Assembly: GCF_029892285.1 (NCBI RefSeq)
Contig: NZ_JARXVM010000010.1
Coordinates: forward strand, 62,001 to 126,000
Reading direction: 5' to 3'
DNA length: 64,000 nucleotides
Source: Rhizobium sp. SG_E_25_P2
Lineage (GTDB): Bacteria > Pseudomonadota > Alphaproteobacteria > Rhizobiales > Rhizobiaceae
Below are positions 26,996-36,023 of this stretch, piece after piece. The notes beneath the pieces are model-generated. The model did no database searches. It saw only the letters and a list, made by a program, of their open reading frames with translations, and was not told the origin of the DNA. A program made the position numbers and the translations under genes. Each line of letters begins with the position of its first letter. Position 1 is the stretch's first letter.

Positions 26996-28237
26996 ATGTC
27001 GCACGCCGTATCTCCCCTCGCGCCCAAGTCCTATGCCGATATGCCTGTGATCGAAGGCGTTCGCATGGCCACTGCTGAAGCAGGCATCAAATACAAGAAC
27101 CGCACTGACGTGCTGCTGATGGCGTTCGACGAGCCCGCTACCGTCGCGGGTGTTTTCACCCGTTCGAAATGCCCGTCGGCGCCGGTGGATTTCTGCCGCG
27201 CCAATCTGCCGCATGGCAAGGCCAAGGCGCTGATCGTCAATTCCGGAAACGCCAACGCTTTTACCGGCAAGAAGGGCAAGGCCGCCACGGCGCTCACCGC
27301 GCAATCCGCCGCCTCCACCCTGGGCGCTGCGGACAACGAGATTTATCTCGCCTCGACCGGCGTGATCGGCGAACCTTTGAACGCCGACAAGATCGCCGCG
27401 GTTCTGCCGGACCTCGCTACGCGCCTGACCGGCGATTTCTGGTTCGAGGCCGCCAAGGCGATTATGACCACCGACACCTATCCGAAGGTCGCCACCCGCA
27501 GCGCGAACATCGGCGACGTCACGGTCACCATCAACGGCATCGCCAAGGGCGCCGGCATGATTGCCCCTGATATGGCGACGATGCTGTCCTTCGTCGTGAC
27601 CGACGCCGCTCTTCCGGCGGATGTCTTGCAGGCGCTGTTGTCGAAAGGCGTCGGCCCGAGCTTCAACTCGGTGACCGTCGACAGCGACACCTCCACCTCC
27701 GACACGTTGATGCTGTTCGCCACCGGCGCCGCCGGCAAGCGCGGCCAGTCCGCTGTTGCCGAGGCCGGCGATCCGGCTCTCGCCGATTTTGCCTCCGCTC
27801 TCGATAACCTGCTTCTCGACCTCGCTCATCAGGTGGTGTGCGACGGCGAAGGCGCGCGCAAGATGGTCGAAGTCGAAGTCTCCGGCGCGGTCAGCGACGA
27901 AAGCGCCAAGAGGGTCGCTTTGTCGATCGCCAATTCGCCGCTCGTCAAGACGGCGGTGGCGGGTGAAGACGCCAACTGGGGCCGCGTCGTCATGGCGGTC
28001 GGTAAATCCGGCGAGCCCGCCGATCGCGATCTGCTGGAAATCAGCTTCGGTGATGTCCGCGTCGCCGTCGAAGGCGAGCGGGATCCCGCCTATTCTGAAG
28101 ACGCCGCGTCCGCCGTCATGAAGAAGGACAAGATCCCGGTGCGGGTGAAGCTCGGCCTCGGCGCGGGAAAAGCCACCGTCTGGACCTGCGACCTGACCAA
28201 GGAATATGTTGAGATCAATGGCGACTATCGCAGCTGA
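26996..28237 (+). CDS. argJ: Bifunctional ornithine acetyltransferase / N-acetylglutamate synthase
   Basis: A 413-residue ArgJ that recycles the acetyl group from acetylornithine to glutamate in arginine synthesis. The proenzyme cleaves itself before the catalytic Thr195 ([11 protein letters not shown], residues 188-197), giving alpha and beta chains. The oxyanion region STGVIGEPL is present. Whether it also uses acetyl-CoA cannot be told from sequence. It overlaps the next gene, a GNAT, by 20 bases, the beginning of an argJ-GNAT-mutT operon common in this order. Confidence 0.97.
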   Translation: MSHAVSPLAPKSYADMPVIEGVRMATAEAGIKYKNRTDVLLMAFDEPATVAGVFTRSKCPSAPVDFCRANLPHGKAKALIVNSGNANAFTGKKGKAATALTAQSAASTLGAADNEIYLASTGVIGEPLNADKIAAVLPDLATRLTGDFWFEAAKAIMTTDTYPKVATRSANIGDVTVTINGIAKGAGMIAPDMATMLSFVVTDAALPADVLQALLSKGVGPSFNSVTVDSDTSTSDTLMLFATGAAGKRGQSAVAEAGDPALADFASALDNLLLDLAHQVVCDGEGARKMVEVEVSGAVSDESAKRVALSIANSPLVKTAVAGEDANWGRVVMAVGKSGEPADRDLLEISFGDVRVAVEGERDPAYSEDAASAVMKKDKIPVRVKLGLGAGKATVWTCDLTKEYVEINGDYRS

Positions 28238-28997
28238 CGGGAAAACCCTGCCTCTGGTGCGTCGGCTGGAGGCTGTAGGCTTTCGCGCATGGCCGGCCAA
28301 GACCGTGTCCTTCGACGGCAGCTGGCAGCTCCGCATCACGCCTGGCCATCCGTCCAAGCGGCTGAACAGTCTGGTGCCGCTCGATCCGTTCGACAGCCGC
28401 GACATGACGGAGCGGCTGCGGCAGGCGGAAGCACGCTTCCTGGCCGAGGGTGTGACGCCGACGGTGCGGCAATCGCCGCTCTGCCCGCCTGCGCTTCCCG
28501 AGGCGCTGACCGCCGAAGGCTGGCTGCGAGGATCGGAGACCCATGTGATGGGGGCCGATCTGGATGCTATCGATCTCACCCATGGCATGGATCACCTGCC
28601 GAGCCACGATATCCGCCGCTTCTCCGAAGCCTGCGTGTCGGTTGATGACGGTCGTGAAGCGGACGCCGAGGTGATCGGCTCCATCATCGCGGCGATCGAG
28701 CCGACGGCTGGATTGTTCTTGCTCGAAGACGCCCAGGGGCCGAGCGCGGTGGCGATTTGCGTGCAGGACAATGATCTTGCCGGGCTGCAGCAGGTAGTGG
28801 TGCGCAAGGATCTGCGCCGTCAAGGCCTGGGCCGCGAACTCGTGGCCGGCGCCCTGCGCTGGGCGCGCCTGCGCGGCGCGCGAAAGGCGTGGCTGCAGGT
28901 GATCGCCGCCAATCATGGCGCGGTTGCTCTCTATAGGGATATGGGCTTCAGCGTGATTTACGATTACGCCTATTGGCGCAAGGGCGAGGACACATGA
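28218..28997 (+). CDS. GNAT-family N-acetyltransferase
   Basis: A 259-residue protein with an N-terminal domain of about 130 residues and a C-terminal GNAT fold. The acetyl-CoA motif is at [20 protein letters not shown], followed by [17 protein letters not shown]. The start at ATG 28218 lies inside the end of argJ, so translation is probably coupled. The gene ends with an ATGA overlap into mutT. The acceptor substrate is unknown. Confidence 0.85.
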   Translation: MATIAADGKTLPLVRRLEAVGFRAWPAKTVSFDGSWQLRITPGHPSKRLNSLVPLDPFDSRDMTERLRQAEARFLAEGVTPTVRQSPLCPPALPEALTAEGWLRGSETHVMGADLDAIDLTHGMDHLPSHDIRRFSEACVSVDDGREADAEVIGSIIAAIEPTAGLFLLEDAQGPSAVAICVQDNDLAGLQQVVVRKDLRRQGLGRELVAGALRWARLRGARKAWLQVIAANHGAVALYRDMGFSVIYDYAYWRKGEDT

Positions 28998-29410
28998 GCG
29001 GGCCTGGCAAACGTATTCTTCTCGTGGCGGCCTGCGCGCTGATCGACGCCGACGGACGGGTGCTGCTCGCACAGCGTCCGGAAGGCAAATCGCTTGCCGG
29101 CCTCTGGGAGTTTCCCGGCGGCAAGGTCGAGCAGGGCGAAACGCCTGAGGAGACTCTGGTGCGCGAACTGCGCGAGGAGTTAGGCGTCGAGACCAAGATC
29201 CCGTGTTTGGCGCCACTGACCTTCGCCAGCCACAGCTATGACGATTTCCATCTCCTGATGCCGCTCTATGTCTGCCGGCGCTACGAAGGCATCGCCCGCG
29301 GGCTCGAAGGTCAGGCGGTCAAATGGGTGCGCGCCAAGGATCTGCGCGACTATCCCATGCCGCCGGCGGATGACCCGCTTGTGCCATTTCTAGTCGATCT
29401 TCTGCCGTAA
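28994..29410 (+). CDS. mutT: 8-oxo-dGTP pyrophosphatase MutT (Nudix hydrolase)
   Basis: A 138-residue Nudix protein with the full Nudix box GKVEQGETPEETLVRELREE, completed by LGV. The opening (ILLVAACALIDADGRVLLAQ) and W-E-F-P-G-G-K are typical of MutT, which removes oxidised guanine nucleotides. The start overlaps the GNAT stop as ATGA. It is the last gene of the argJ-GNAT-mutT unit. Confidence 0.93.
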   Translation: MSGPGKRILLVAACALIDADGRVLLAQRPEGKSLAGLWEFPGGKVEQGETPEETLVRELREELGVETKIPCLAPLTFASHSYDDFHLLMPLYVCRRYEGIARGLEGQAVKWVRAKDLRDYPMPPADDPLVPFLVDLLP

Positions 29411-29507
29411 CGACCTGTGGAATAACCATCTGTTAAGACTCTGTTTAGCAAGCGCTGGCATTATCGATCCGGTAACCAAACCGGACTGACGACAGGCTTG
29501 AGCGAAC

Positions 29508-29825
29508 ATGGACGACGATTTCCGGAATGAGTCCCGAGACGGGGAATTTGTCGACGCCCGACGCAACCGCATCGGCGCCGTCAATGTCGCGTTGTTGTTC
29601 GGCACAGCGGCGATCGCGCTGTCACTGATCCTGACGCCGATCGTGTCGCAAAAGAGCGATGAGATGCAGGCGGGCGCGACGCTCGGCTATGACGACATCA
29701 AGACAGGCTCTATCCCGACCGGCGACGGCAAGATCAAGCGCTACACCATCCGCCGATCCGTGTTGCAGGACCATCCCGGCGATGTCTGCATTATCGACCA
29801 GAACGGCGTTCGCAACGGCTGCTGA
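29508..29825 (+). CDS. Conserved hypothetical single-pass membrane protein
   Basis: A 105-residue protein with an acidic cytosolic N-terminus, one membrane segment (residues about 26-46, NVALLFGTAAIALSLILTPIV) and a periplasmic tail ending D-V-C-I-I-D-Q-N-G-V-R-N-G-C with two cysteines. I believe similar proteins occur across Rhizobiales, but I know no function. The region before it contains TTAAGACTCTGTTTA, a 7-of-8 match to a CtrA box, at 29433-29447. A strong terminator follows. Confidence 0.7.
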   Translation: MDDDFRNESRDGEFVDARRNRIGAVNVALLFGTAAIALSLILTPIVSQKSDEMQAGATLGYDDIKTGSIPTGDGKIKRYTIRRSVLQDHPGDVCIIDQNGVRNGC

Positions 29826-29855
29826 AATTTCCCTCGCGGATATGAGACGAAGCGG

Positions 29856-29878
29856 CCCGGCTCAACGCCGGGTTTTTT
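29856..29878 (+). terminator. Rho-independent terminator
   Basis: A 6-pair GC stem (CCCGGC with GCCGGG) and a TCAAC loop are followed by six T, directly before the end of the convergent methyltransferase gene. Confidence 0.85.
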
Positions 29879-29880
29879 GT

Positions 29881-30765
29881 TTATGGCTTTTCGTCATCTG
29901 CGGCTGCCGCCGCCTGGCGGATCGCATCTTCGAGCCGCATCTTGGCGGAACCAGGACGCAGCGGCTTCTGCTGGCTGTCATGCGGCGCCCATCCCGACAG
30001 GAAAATTAGCGAGAATGTCGCACGGATGCGGCCGTCGGGATCGGCGTATTTCTCCTGATAGCGGCGCGCCGCCTCCAGGAAATAGCGCCGCGACACAGGC
30101 CTGCGGGAGCGGGCGGCGAGACTGTTGGTCATGCCCATCGCCCTGAGATCCGCCATCAATGCAAAGAGAGAGTCATAGCGGACCGTATAGGTTTCGACAT
30201 CGGCCACCGGCAGGCTGAAGCCGGCCCGCTGCAGCAGCGCGCCCATCGCCCGAACTTCGCCGAACGGCACGACCCTCGGGCTCGCGCCGCCGTGAAGCGC
30301 GATATCGGTTTCGAGCAGCACATCGTTGAGTTCCGCAAGCGTTCCGACCCCTGGGGTCGCCGCCATGAAAAAACCATCGGGTTTCAGCGCTCGGCGGATA
30401 CGGATCAGGCTGCCTGGCAGATCGTTGACGAGATGCAGACAGAGCGGCGCGATCACCAGATTGACGCTTTCGGCCTCCAGCGGCACGTCTTCGAAACTCT
30501 CCGCCAGCAGGGTCGGACGCGCATCTGGCGCGACCTCGACCGACTTGAACGCGTCGATTTTTCCCGTCGCCAGGCAGGCGCTTGCCGCGGCGCCCGTCGC
30601 GCCGAACAATTCCACGGCGTCGTCGAAGCGGCGCTCGATCGCTGACAGCCGAAGCGAAAGTTCTTCCGCCGCGATATCCAACAGAAAGGCGGCCTTGGGA
30701 TCGAAGGCGCGGGCGGCGCGGCGACGGCGCTTTACAGCAAGATCGGGATCAATCAGGATTTCCAT
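29881..30765 (-). CDS. SAM-dependent methyltransferase, NDUFAF5/BioC-like
   Basis: A 294-residue class I methyltransferase-fold protein resembling the bacterial NDUFAF5/BioC group. It opens with a basic stretch (AVKRRRRAARAFD), has a shortened motif I (VELFGATGAAASAC) and the later motif LVIAPLCLHLVNDLPGSLI. Motif I lacks the canonical GxGxG, so activity is uncertain; NDUFAF5 itself hydroxylates an arginine. It diverges from comF, a conserved pairing. Confidence 0.78.
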   Translation of the reverse strand: MEILIDPDLAVKRRRRAARAFDPKAAFLLDIAAEELSLRLSAIERRFDDAVELFGATGAAASACLATGKIDAFKSVEVAPDARPTLLAESFEDVPLEAESVNLVIAPLCLHLVNDLPGSLIRIRRALKPDGFFMAATPGVGTLAELNDVLLETDIALHGGASPRVVPFGEVRAMGALLQRAGFSLPVADVETYTVRYDSLFALMADLRAMGMTNSLAARSRRPVSRRYFLEAARRYQEKYADPDGRIRATFSLIFLSGWAPHDSQQKPLRPGSAKMRLEDAIRQAAAAADDEKP

Positions 30766-30823
30766 CGTCAGCTACTCTCGTGGATCGGCGGCACAGTCAC
30801 CAAACGACAGGCGAAGTCAAGCG

Positions 30824-31606
30824 ATGTGGAAGCATGCCAGCCCAAGACGCGGCCTTGCTCGCGCCGCAATGGAAACCGGCCAATGGCTGCGCCGTTCCGC
30901 CGCCGATCTGTTCTTTCCACCGACTTGCCCGGCTTGCGGGCGGCTGGTCATGAATGGCGGCGCCCTTTGCGCCGGCTGCTGGGCGCAAGTCCGCTTCATC
31001 GAAAAACCCTATTGCGACATTCTCGGCAGTCCGTTCAGCCACGATCTCGGCATGGGCGTTGTCTCGGCCGAAGCCATCGCCCATCCGCCCGATTTCGACC
31101 GATTGCGCTCCGCCTGTCTGTTCGATGGCCCCGCCCGCGATCTCGTGCATGGATTCAAATATCGCGATCAATCCGAACTCGCCGCGATGATGGCGCTGTG
31201 GATGGCGCGCGCCGGCGCGGAACTGATCGCCTCCTCGGACGTGTTGCTGCCTGTCCCCTTGCATCGCCGTCGCCTGCTGGAGCGGCGCTTCAATCAGGCG
31301 GCGGAACTGGCGCGCGCGCTTTCCGGGCAAACGGGACTGCCGATGCTGCCGGACGCTGTCAGACGCATCCGCAACACCGCCCATCAGGTCGGACTGACGC
31401 GCCTTGGTCGGGACGCCAATGTGCGCGGGGCGTTTCGACTGACGGAAGCTGGCGGGAGCCAGGTCTTCGGCCGGCGGATCATGATCGTCGACGATGTCTA
31501 TACGACCGGCGCCACCGTGTCGGCGATCGCCCGGCTCCTCAAGCGCAGCGGAGCGGCAGGGGTCGATGTTTTGACCTTTGCAAGGGCGCTGCCGGACATT
31601 ATATGA
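30824..31606 (+). CDS. comF: ComF-family phosphoribosyltransferase-like protein
   Basis: A 260-residue protein with an N-terminal zinc-binding motif (CPACG...CAGC, residues about 35-57) and a C-terminal type I phosphoribosyltransferase domain with the PRPP loop I-M-I-V-D-D-V-Y-T-T-G-A-T. ComF is needed for DNA uptake in competent bacteria, but the gene is widespread outside them. ATG 30824 has little ribosome site; ATG 30869 is an alternative. First gene of the comF-grxC-nitrilase-DUF1178 cluster. Confidence 0.88.
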   Translation: MWKHASPRRGLARAAMETGQWLRRSAADLFFPPTCPACGRLVMNGGALCAGCWAQVRFIEKPYCDILGSPFSHDLGMGVVSAEAIAHPPDFDRLRSACLFDGPARDLVHGFKYRDQSELAAMMALWMARAGAELIASSDVLLPVPLHRRRLLERRFNQAAELARALSGQTGLPMLPDAVRRIRNTAHQVGLTRLGRDANVRGAFRLTEAGGSQVFGRRIMIVDDVYTTGATVSAIARLLKRSGAAGVDVLTFARALPDII

Positions 31607-31643
31607 CGGAAAGAAAAGTTTTCTGCGGTGAACGGAGACAGGC

Positions 31644-31898
31644 ATGGCGTCCGTGGTAATCTATACGAGACAGGGTTGCGGCTATTGCAGCGCGGCCAAG
31701 GCGCTGCTCGGCGGCAAGGGCGTTGACTTTCAGGAGCATGACGCCACCGGCAAGCCTGACATTCGCGAGGAAATGATGGCGAAATCCGGCCGCAACACCT
31801 TTCCGCAGATCTTCATCGACGGCCAGCATGTCGGCGGTTGCGACGATTTGCATGCGCTGGACCGGGCTGGCAAGCTCGATCCCTTGCTGGCGGCCTGA
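31644..31898 (+). CDS. grxC: Glutaredoxin 3
   Basis: An 84-residue dithiol glutaredoxin with active site C12-G-Y-C15, the cis-proline segment NTFPQIF and the glutathione-binding G-G-C-D-D. Reduces protein and glutathione mixed disulfides. GGAGA lies before the ATG, and the stop is 3 bases before the nitrilase gene start. Confidence 0.96.
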   Translation: MASVVIYTRQGCGYCSAAKALLGGKGVDFQEHDATGKPDIREEMMAKSGRNTFPQIFIDGQHVGGCDDLHALDRAGKLDPLLAA

Positions 31899-31901
31899 TC
31901 C

Positions 31902-32732
31902 ATGGCGAAAATCGCGGCGATCCAGATGTGTTCCGGCGTCGACCCGGAAAAGAATGCGCTGCAGATGGAGGCTCTCGTTCGCGAGGCTCATGCCGGCGGC
32001 GCTGTCTATATTCAGACGCCCGAGATGACCGGGGCGTTGCAACGTGATCGCAAGGGTCTCGCCGATATTCTCAGGCCGGAAGAGACGGATCTGATCGTTG
32101 CCCGCGCCAAGGCGCTTTCGGCGGAACTCGGCGTCTTCCTGCATATCGGATCGACCGCGATCGCGCTCGAAGATGGCAAGACCGCAAATCGGGGCCTGCT
32201 GTTTGGTCCCGATGGCCTGCTCGTCTGTCGTTACGACAAGATCCATATGTTCGACGTCGATCTCGACAATGGCGAGAGCTGGCGCGAAAGCGCCGTCTAT
32301 CGCCCGGGGTCTGAGGCGCGCGTGGCGCGTCTTCCCTTCGGCGCGCTGGGCTTCGCCATCTGCTACGATGTCCGTTTTCCGCAGTTGTTCCGCGCCGAGG
32401 CGGTTGCCGGTGCCGAGATCATCAGCCTGCCGGCGGCGTTTACCCGCCAAACCGGGGAAGCGCATTGGGAAGTGCTGATCCGCGCCCGCGCCATCGAGAA
32501 CGGCGTGTTCATGATTGCCGCCGCCCAGGCCGGCCTGCATGAAGACGGCCGCGAAACCTATGGCAATTCGATGATCGTCGATCCCTGGGGGCGTATTCTC
32601 GCCCGCGCGCCATCGGTCGGCGAGGCGGTGATCGTGGCCGATATCGACATCACGGAAACCGCCGCCGCCCGCGCCAAGATCCCCAATCTCAAGAATGCGC
32701 GCGATTTCGAACTGACCGATGTCAGGGCCTGA
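31902..32732 (+). CDS. Carbon-nitrogen hydrolase (nitrilase superfamily, Nit2/omega-amidase-like)
   Basis: A 276-residue hydrolase with the catalytic triad Glu41 (QTPEMTG), Lys113 (YDKIHMFDVD) and Cys154 (AICYDVRFP). The K-I-H-M-F-D-V-D segment is typical of the Nit/omega-amidase branch that repairs deaminated glutathione or hydrolyses alpha-ketoglutaramate; its position next to glutaredoxin fits a glutathione-related job. Translationally close to grxC. Confidence 0.9.
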   Translation: MAKIAAIQMCSGVDPEKNALQMEALVREAHAGGAVYIQTPEMTGALQRDRKGLADILRPEETDLIVARAKALSAELGVFLHIGSTAIALEDGKTANRGLLFGPDGLLVCRYDKIHMFDVDLDNGESWRESAVYRPGSEARVARLPFGALGFAICYDVRFPQLFRAEAVAGAEIISLPAAFTRQTGEAHWEVLIRARAIENGVFMIAAAQAGLHEDGRETYGNSMIVDPWGRILARAPSVGEAVIVADIDITETAAARAKIPNLKNARDFELTDVRA

Positions 32733-32756
32733 TCAACATCATGGATAAGTGAGATC

Positions 32757-33185
32757 GTGATCCGCTATTCCCTCCATTGCGACAAGGCGCATGAATTCGA
32801 AGGCTGGTTCGCCTCGAGCGCCGATTTCGATCGCCAGGCCGAGGCGGGGCTCGTGTCCTGCCCGGTCTGCGGCTCCCTGTCGGTGGCCAAGACGCTGATG
32901 GCGCCGAGCGTCTCGACGAGTCGCCGCAAGGACGAAACGACGGCGCTGGCGCTTGATGTTACGCGCCGCGAAGCTATGCAGAAGTTGCGGGAGATCGTCA
33001 GCGAAGTCCGCAGCAACGCCGAGGATGTCGGCGAGCGCTTCCCCGAGGAAGCGCGCAAGATTCATTACGGCGAGACGGAAGCGCGCGGCATCATCGGCCA
33101 GGCCTCGCCTGTCGAGGTCAAGGCGCTTCTCGATGAAGGCGTCGAGATCGCCCCGCTTCCCGTTTTGCCCGACGATGTGAACTGA
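32757..33185 (+). CDS. DUF1178 family protein
   Basis: A 142-residue protein of unknown function with a likely zinc site: C8 near the start and CPVC (residues 35-38), framed by HEFEGWFASSADFD, the DUF1178 hallmark. The remaining helical part ends in a run typical of the family (ALLDEGVEIAPLPVLPDD). A GTG start at 32757 has AAGTGAG upstream. Last gene of the comF cluster. Confidence 0.88.
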   Translation: MIRYSLHCDKAHEFEGWFASSADFDRQAEAGLVSCPVCGSLSVAKTLMAPSVSTSRRKDETTALALDVTRREAMQKLREIVSEVRSNAEDVGERFPEEARKIHYGETEARGIIGQASPVEVKALLDEGVEIAPLPVLPDDVN

Positions 33186-33321
33186 TATTCTTGCGTCCTG
33201 GCGGGCTCGCGCGCCACGATGGTCAGCGATAGGCAAGCCTTCCCAACCCTTTCTTAACCAAGACCCATGTACAAGCGGAGACTGTTCCTTTCCGCGCGTA
33301 TGAGTTCGGGTATTGCGTATC

Positions 33322-34737
33322 ATGGCCCTTTTGCAGGCCCCAGCCAAGGACGTTCCGTCGGGTCGCGTGAGCCAGTTCAAGGCGCTCGCGGTCAAGATCT
33401 GGACACGGCTGCGCGCTTCCGACGCCGAAAGTCGCGCTGGACGCATGGCGCTGATCGCCTTCCTCATCCGCATCCTGTCGGCCGGCATCGCCTTCGTGTC
33501 GCAGATCATTCTCGCCCGCATCATGGGCGAGCATGAATACGGCCTGTTCGTCTTCGTCTGGGTGCTGGTGATCCTGATCGGCAACCTGTCCTGTTTCGGC
33601 TTTCATTCCGCGCAGATCCGTTTCCTGCCGCAGTTCGAGGCAGAACGGGATCACGACCGCGTCCGGGGTCTGACCAGCACCGCCCGGATCTTCGCGCTCG
33701 TCTCCTCAAGTCTGGTGGCGCTGATCGGCTATATCGCGCTCTCCCTGTTCGGAGACCGGCTTGAGCCCTATTACGTCGCGCCGCTGTTCATCGCTCTGTT
33801 CATTCTGCCGATGATTGCGCTGGGCGACACGATGGAAGGCACGGCGCGCGCCAATTCCTGGGCCGTGGTGGCGCTCAGCCCCACCTATCTCATCCGTCCG
33901 ACGCTAATCCTCGTCTTCATGTTGGCCGCTGTCTGGGCCGGCGAGCCGCGCACGGCTGAAACCGCGCTGGTGGCCAGTCTCGCCGCCACTTACGCCACCA
34001 CCATCGGGCAGTTCTTCAACATCAACTGGCGGCTTAACAGGCGCTATGAGCGCGGCGGCTCGGTGGTCGAATTCGGCTCCTGGCTGCGGGTGGCGCTGCC
34101 GATCTTCCTGATCGAGGGCTTCAGCTTCCTGCTCACCAATTCGGACACGGTGGTGACGGGACTGTTTCTCGATCCCGCCGAGGTCGGCGTTTATTTCGCC
34201 GCGTCCAAGACCATCGTTCTCGTCCAGTTCGTATTCTTCTCGGTGAAGGCGGCGAGCGCGCCGCAGTTTTCGGCGCTGCATGCCCGCGGCGCGGCGCAGG
34301 AATTGGCGGAGTTCGCTGGCCGCACGGTGCGCTGGGCCTTTTGGCCGTCGCTCGCCGTCGGCCTGGCGATGCTGGCCTGTGGCAAACTGCTGCTGGCGAT
34401 GTTCGGGCCAGGCTTTGTTGCCGGCTACAGCGTGATGGTCATCCTGTTTTTCGGCATCATGACCAAAGCGCTGGTGGGGCCGGGCGAAGTGCTGCTCACC
34501 ATGTCTGGGCACCAGACGCTGTGCGTCAAGCTCTATGTCGCGGCGCTCGCCGTCAATATCGGGCTCAATGTCGTGCTGCTGCCGCTGTTCGGCATCGAAG
34601 GCGCGGCCTTTGCAGCAGCTGGCGCCATGGCTGTCGAGGCCATCCTCCTGCACGTGACTGTGCGGCGCAAACTCGGAATCATATTGTTCGCTTTCGCCCG
34701 GCCGACTGCCGGAACCAAGACTTTGGGAGAAGCCTGA
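33322..34737 (+). CDS. Polysaccharide-type flippase (MOP superfamily)
   Basis: A 471-residue membrane protein with about 12-14 hydrophobic segments and an N-terminal cytosolic tail of about 35 residues. The first helices (ILSAGIAFVSQIILARIMGE) carry the typical Wzx/oligosaccharide-flippase start, followed by E-Y-G-L-F-V-F-V-W. ATG 33322 is chosen; a TTG at 33313 is possible. It is 2 bases from a large GNAT-like gene. No glycosyltransferase is nearby, so the lipid-linked substrate is unknown. Confidence 0.85.
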   Translation: MALLQAPAKDVPSGRVSQFKALAVKIWTRLRASDAESRAGRMALIAFLIRILSAGIAFVSQIILARIMGEHEYGLFVFVWVLVILIGNLSCFGFHSAQIRFLPQFEAERDHDRVRGLTSTARIFALVSSSLVALIGYIALSLFGDRLEPYYVAPLFIALFILPMIALGDTMEGTARANSWAVVALSPTYLIRPTLILVFMLAAVWAGEPRTAETALVASLAATYATTIGQFFNINWRLNRRYERGGSVVEFGSWLRVALPIFLIEGFSFLLTNSDTVVTGLFLDPAEVGVYFAASKTIVLVQFVFFSVKAASAPQFSALHARGAAQELAEFAGRTVRWAFWPSLAVGLAMLACGKLLLAMFGPGFVAGYSVMVILFFGIMTKALVGPGEVLLTMSGHQTLCVKLYVAALAVNIGLNVVLLPLFGIEGAAFAAAGAMAVEAILLHVTVRRKLGIILFAFARPTAGTKTLGEA

Positions 34738-34739
34738 CC

Positions 34740-36023
34740 ATGGCGCTGACGCCCGCTCATCAGGACGATGGATTGCAAAATTCACTGCAGCTCGCAGAGG
34801 GCCGGCTCGCCGGCGACCTCGATCGCCCTGCCGCGCTGATTACGCTTGAGACCGGCAAGCCTGGTCGGACGCTGTCGATCTATCACACCCAGTCGGGTTA
34901 TGACCTTCAGAACGAGCTCGATTTCCTCTCCAACCGTGCGCTTGAACCGAATGTCTTTTTCTCCAGCCGCTTTCTTGCGCCGGCTATGCCGCGTCTGGAG
35001 GATCGCGAAGTTCGTCTGGCCTTGATCCGTGACGATCTGGCCGGTCGCAGCCGTCTGCGCTATCTCATGCCGTTTTCGATCGAAAAGCCCGGCTTCTCGC
35101 TGGGTGCGCCGATCCTGCGTGTCTGGGCTAATAATTTCGGTCCCCTCGGCACGCCGCTGGTGGATTCCGAAGGGGCGGCCGAAACGCTCGATCATCTGCT
35201 GACCGCGCTTGCAGATCCCAAGGCCAAGCTTCCCCAGGTGCTGGTGATCCCGGATATTCGCGTGCGCGGTCCTTTCACCCAGCTGATGAAAGCCATCGCC
35301 ATGTCGCGCAACCTTCCGGTCGATGTGGTCGGCCTGAGTGAGCGGCCGATGCTCGAAAGCCCTGAAGATGGCGAAACCTATCTGCGCGCCTCGATCAAGT
35401 CTTCGCATTTACGCGAAATGCGCCGGCAATGGGGATTGCTCGAACAGGCCGGCGCCGGCGCCGCCAGCTACAATGTCGCCCGTCAGCCGCGTGACATCCG
35501 CATGCGCATGGAAGAGTTCCTGCTGCTCGAAGCCTCGGGTTGGAAGGGCCGCAAGCGCACCGCCATGCTGTCGGACCGCTATCGCGCCGCCATGGCGCGT
35601 GAGGCGGTCTACAACCTCGCAGAAATCGACCAGGCCCGCATTCACACCATTGATCTCGACGGCAAGGCGATCGCGTCTCTGATCGTGCTGATGATGAATG
35701 GCGAAGCCTATGCCTGGAAAACGGCTTTCGACGAGGCTTACGCGCGTTTCTCGCCCGGCAAATTGTTGATGGCGCAGGTGACCGAATGGCATCTCGACGA
35801 CGCCAATATCACGCGTACGGATTCGCTCGCGGCGCCGGATCATCCCATCATGAGCCGCTTCTGGCGCGAACGCGAGACGATGGGCACGTTGATCGTGGGC
35901 CTGACCCCGCATGCCGACCGAGACGTGCGTCAGGCCGGCTCGCAGTTGCATCTCTATCAGAACACCAAGAGTGTGGCGAAGATGATCCGCGAAAAGATCC
36001 GCGCTTTCGCAGGACGGAGTTGA
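34740..36023 (+). CDS. GNAT/FemAB-like acyltransferase (cellulose-biosynthesis CelD/BcsL type)
   Basis: A 427-residue protein. The N-terminal half resembles the double-GNAT proteins linked to exopolysaccharide operons (YDLQNELDFLSNRALEPNVF, the F-F segment typical of CelD-like proteins). The C-terminal half is a GNAT_6-type domain (FLLLEASGWKGRKRTAM). It starts 2 bases after the flippase stop, so the two probably act on the same envelope glycan, perhaps acylating it. Substrate and pathway are inferred only from the pairing. Confidence 0.78.
   Translation: MALTPAHQDDGLQNSLQLAEGRLAGDLDRPAALITLETGKPGRTLSIYHTQSGYDLQNELDFLSNRALEPNVFFSSRFLAPAMPRLEDREVRLALIRDDLAGRSRLRYLMPFSIEKPGFSLGAPILRVWANNFGPLGTPLVDSEGAAETLDHLLTALADPKAKLPQVLVIPDIRVRGPFTQLMKAIAMSRNLPVDVVGLSERPMLESPEDGETYLRASIKSSHLREMRRQWGLLEQAGAGAASYNVARQPRDIRMRMEEFLLLEASGWKGRKRTAMLSDRYRAAMAREAVYNLAEIDQARIHTIDLDGKAIASLIVLMMNGEAYAWKTAFDEAYARFSPGKLLMAQVTEWHLDDANITRTDSLAAPDHPIMSRFWRERETMGTLIVGLTPHADRDVRQAGSQLHLYQNTKSVAKMIREKIRAFAGRS

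Noticed and set aside
26960-28588. 542-codon open frame on the minus strand opposite argJ
   Set aside because: Antisense to argJ and the next gene; no domain and shadow-like composition.
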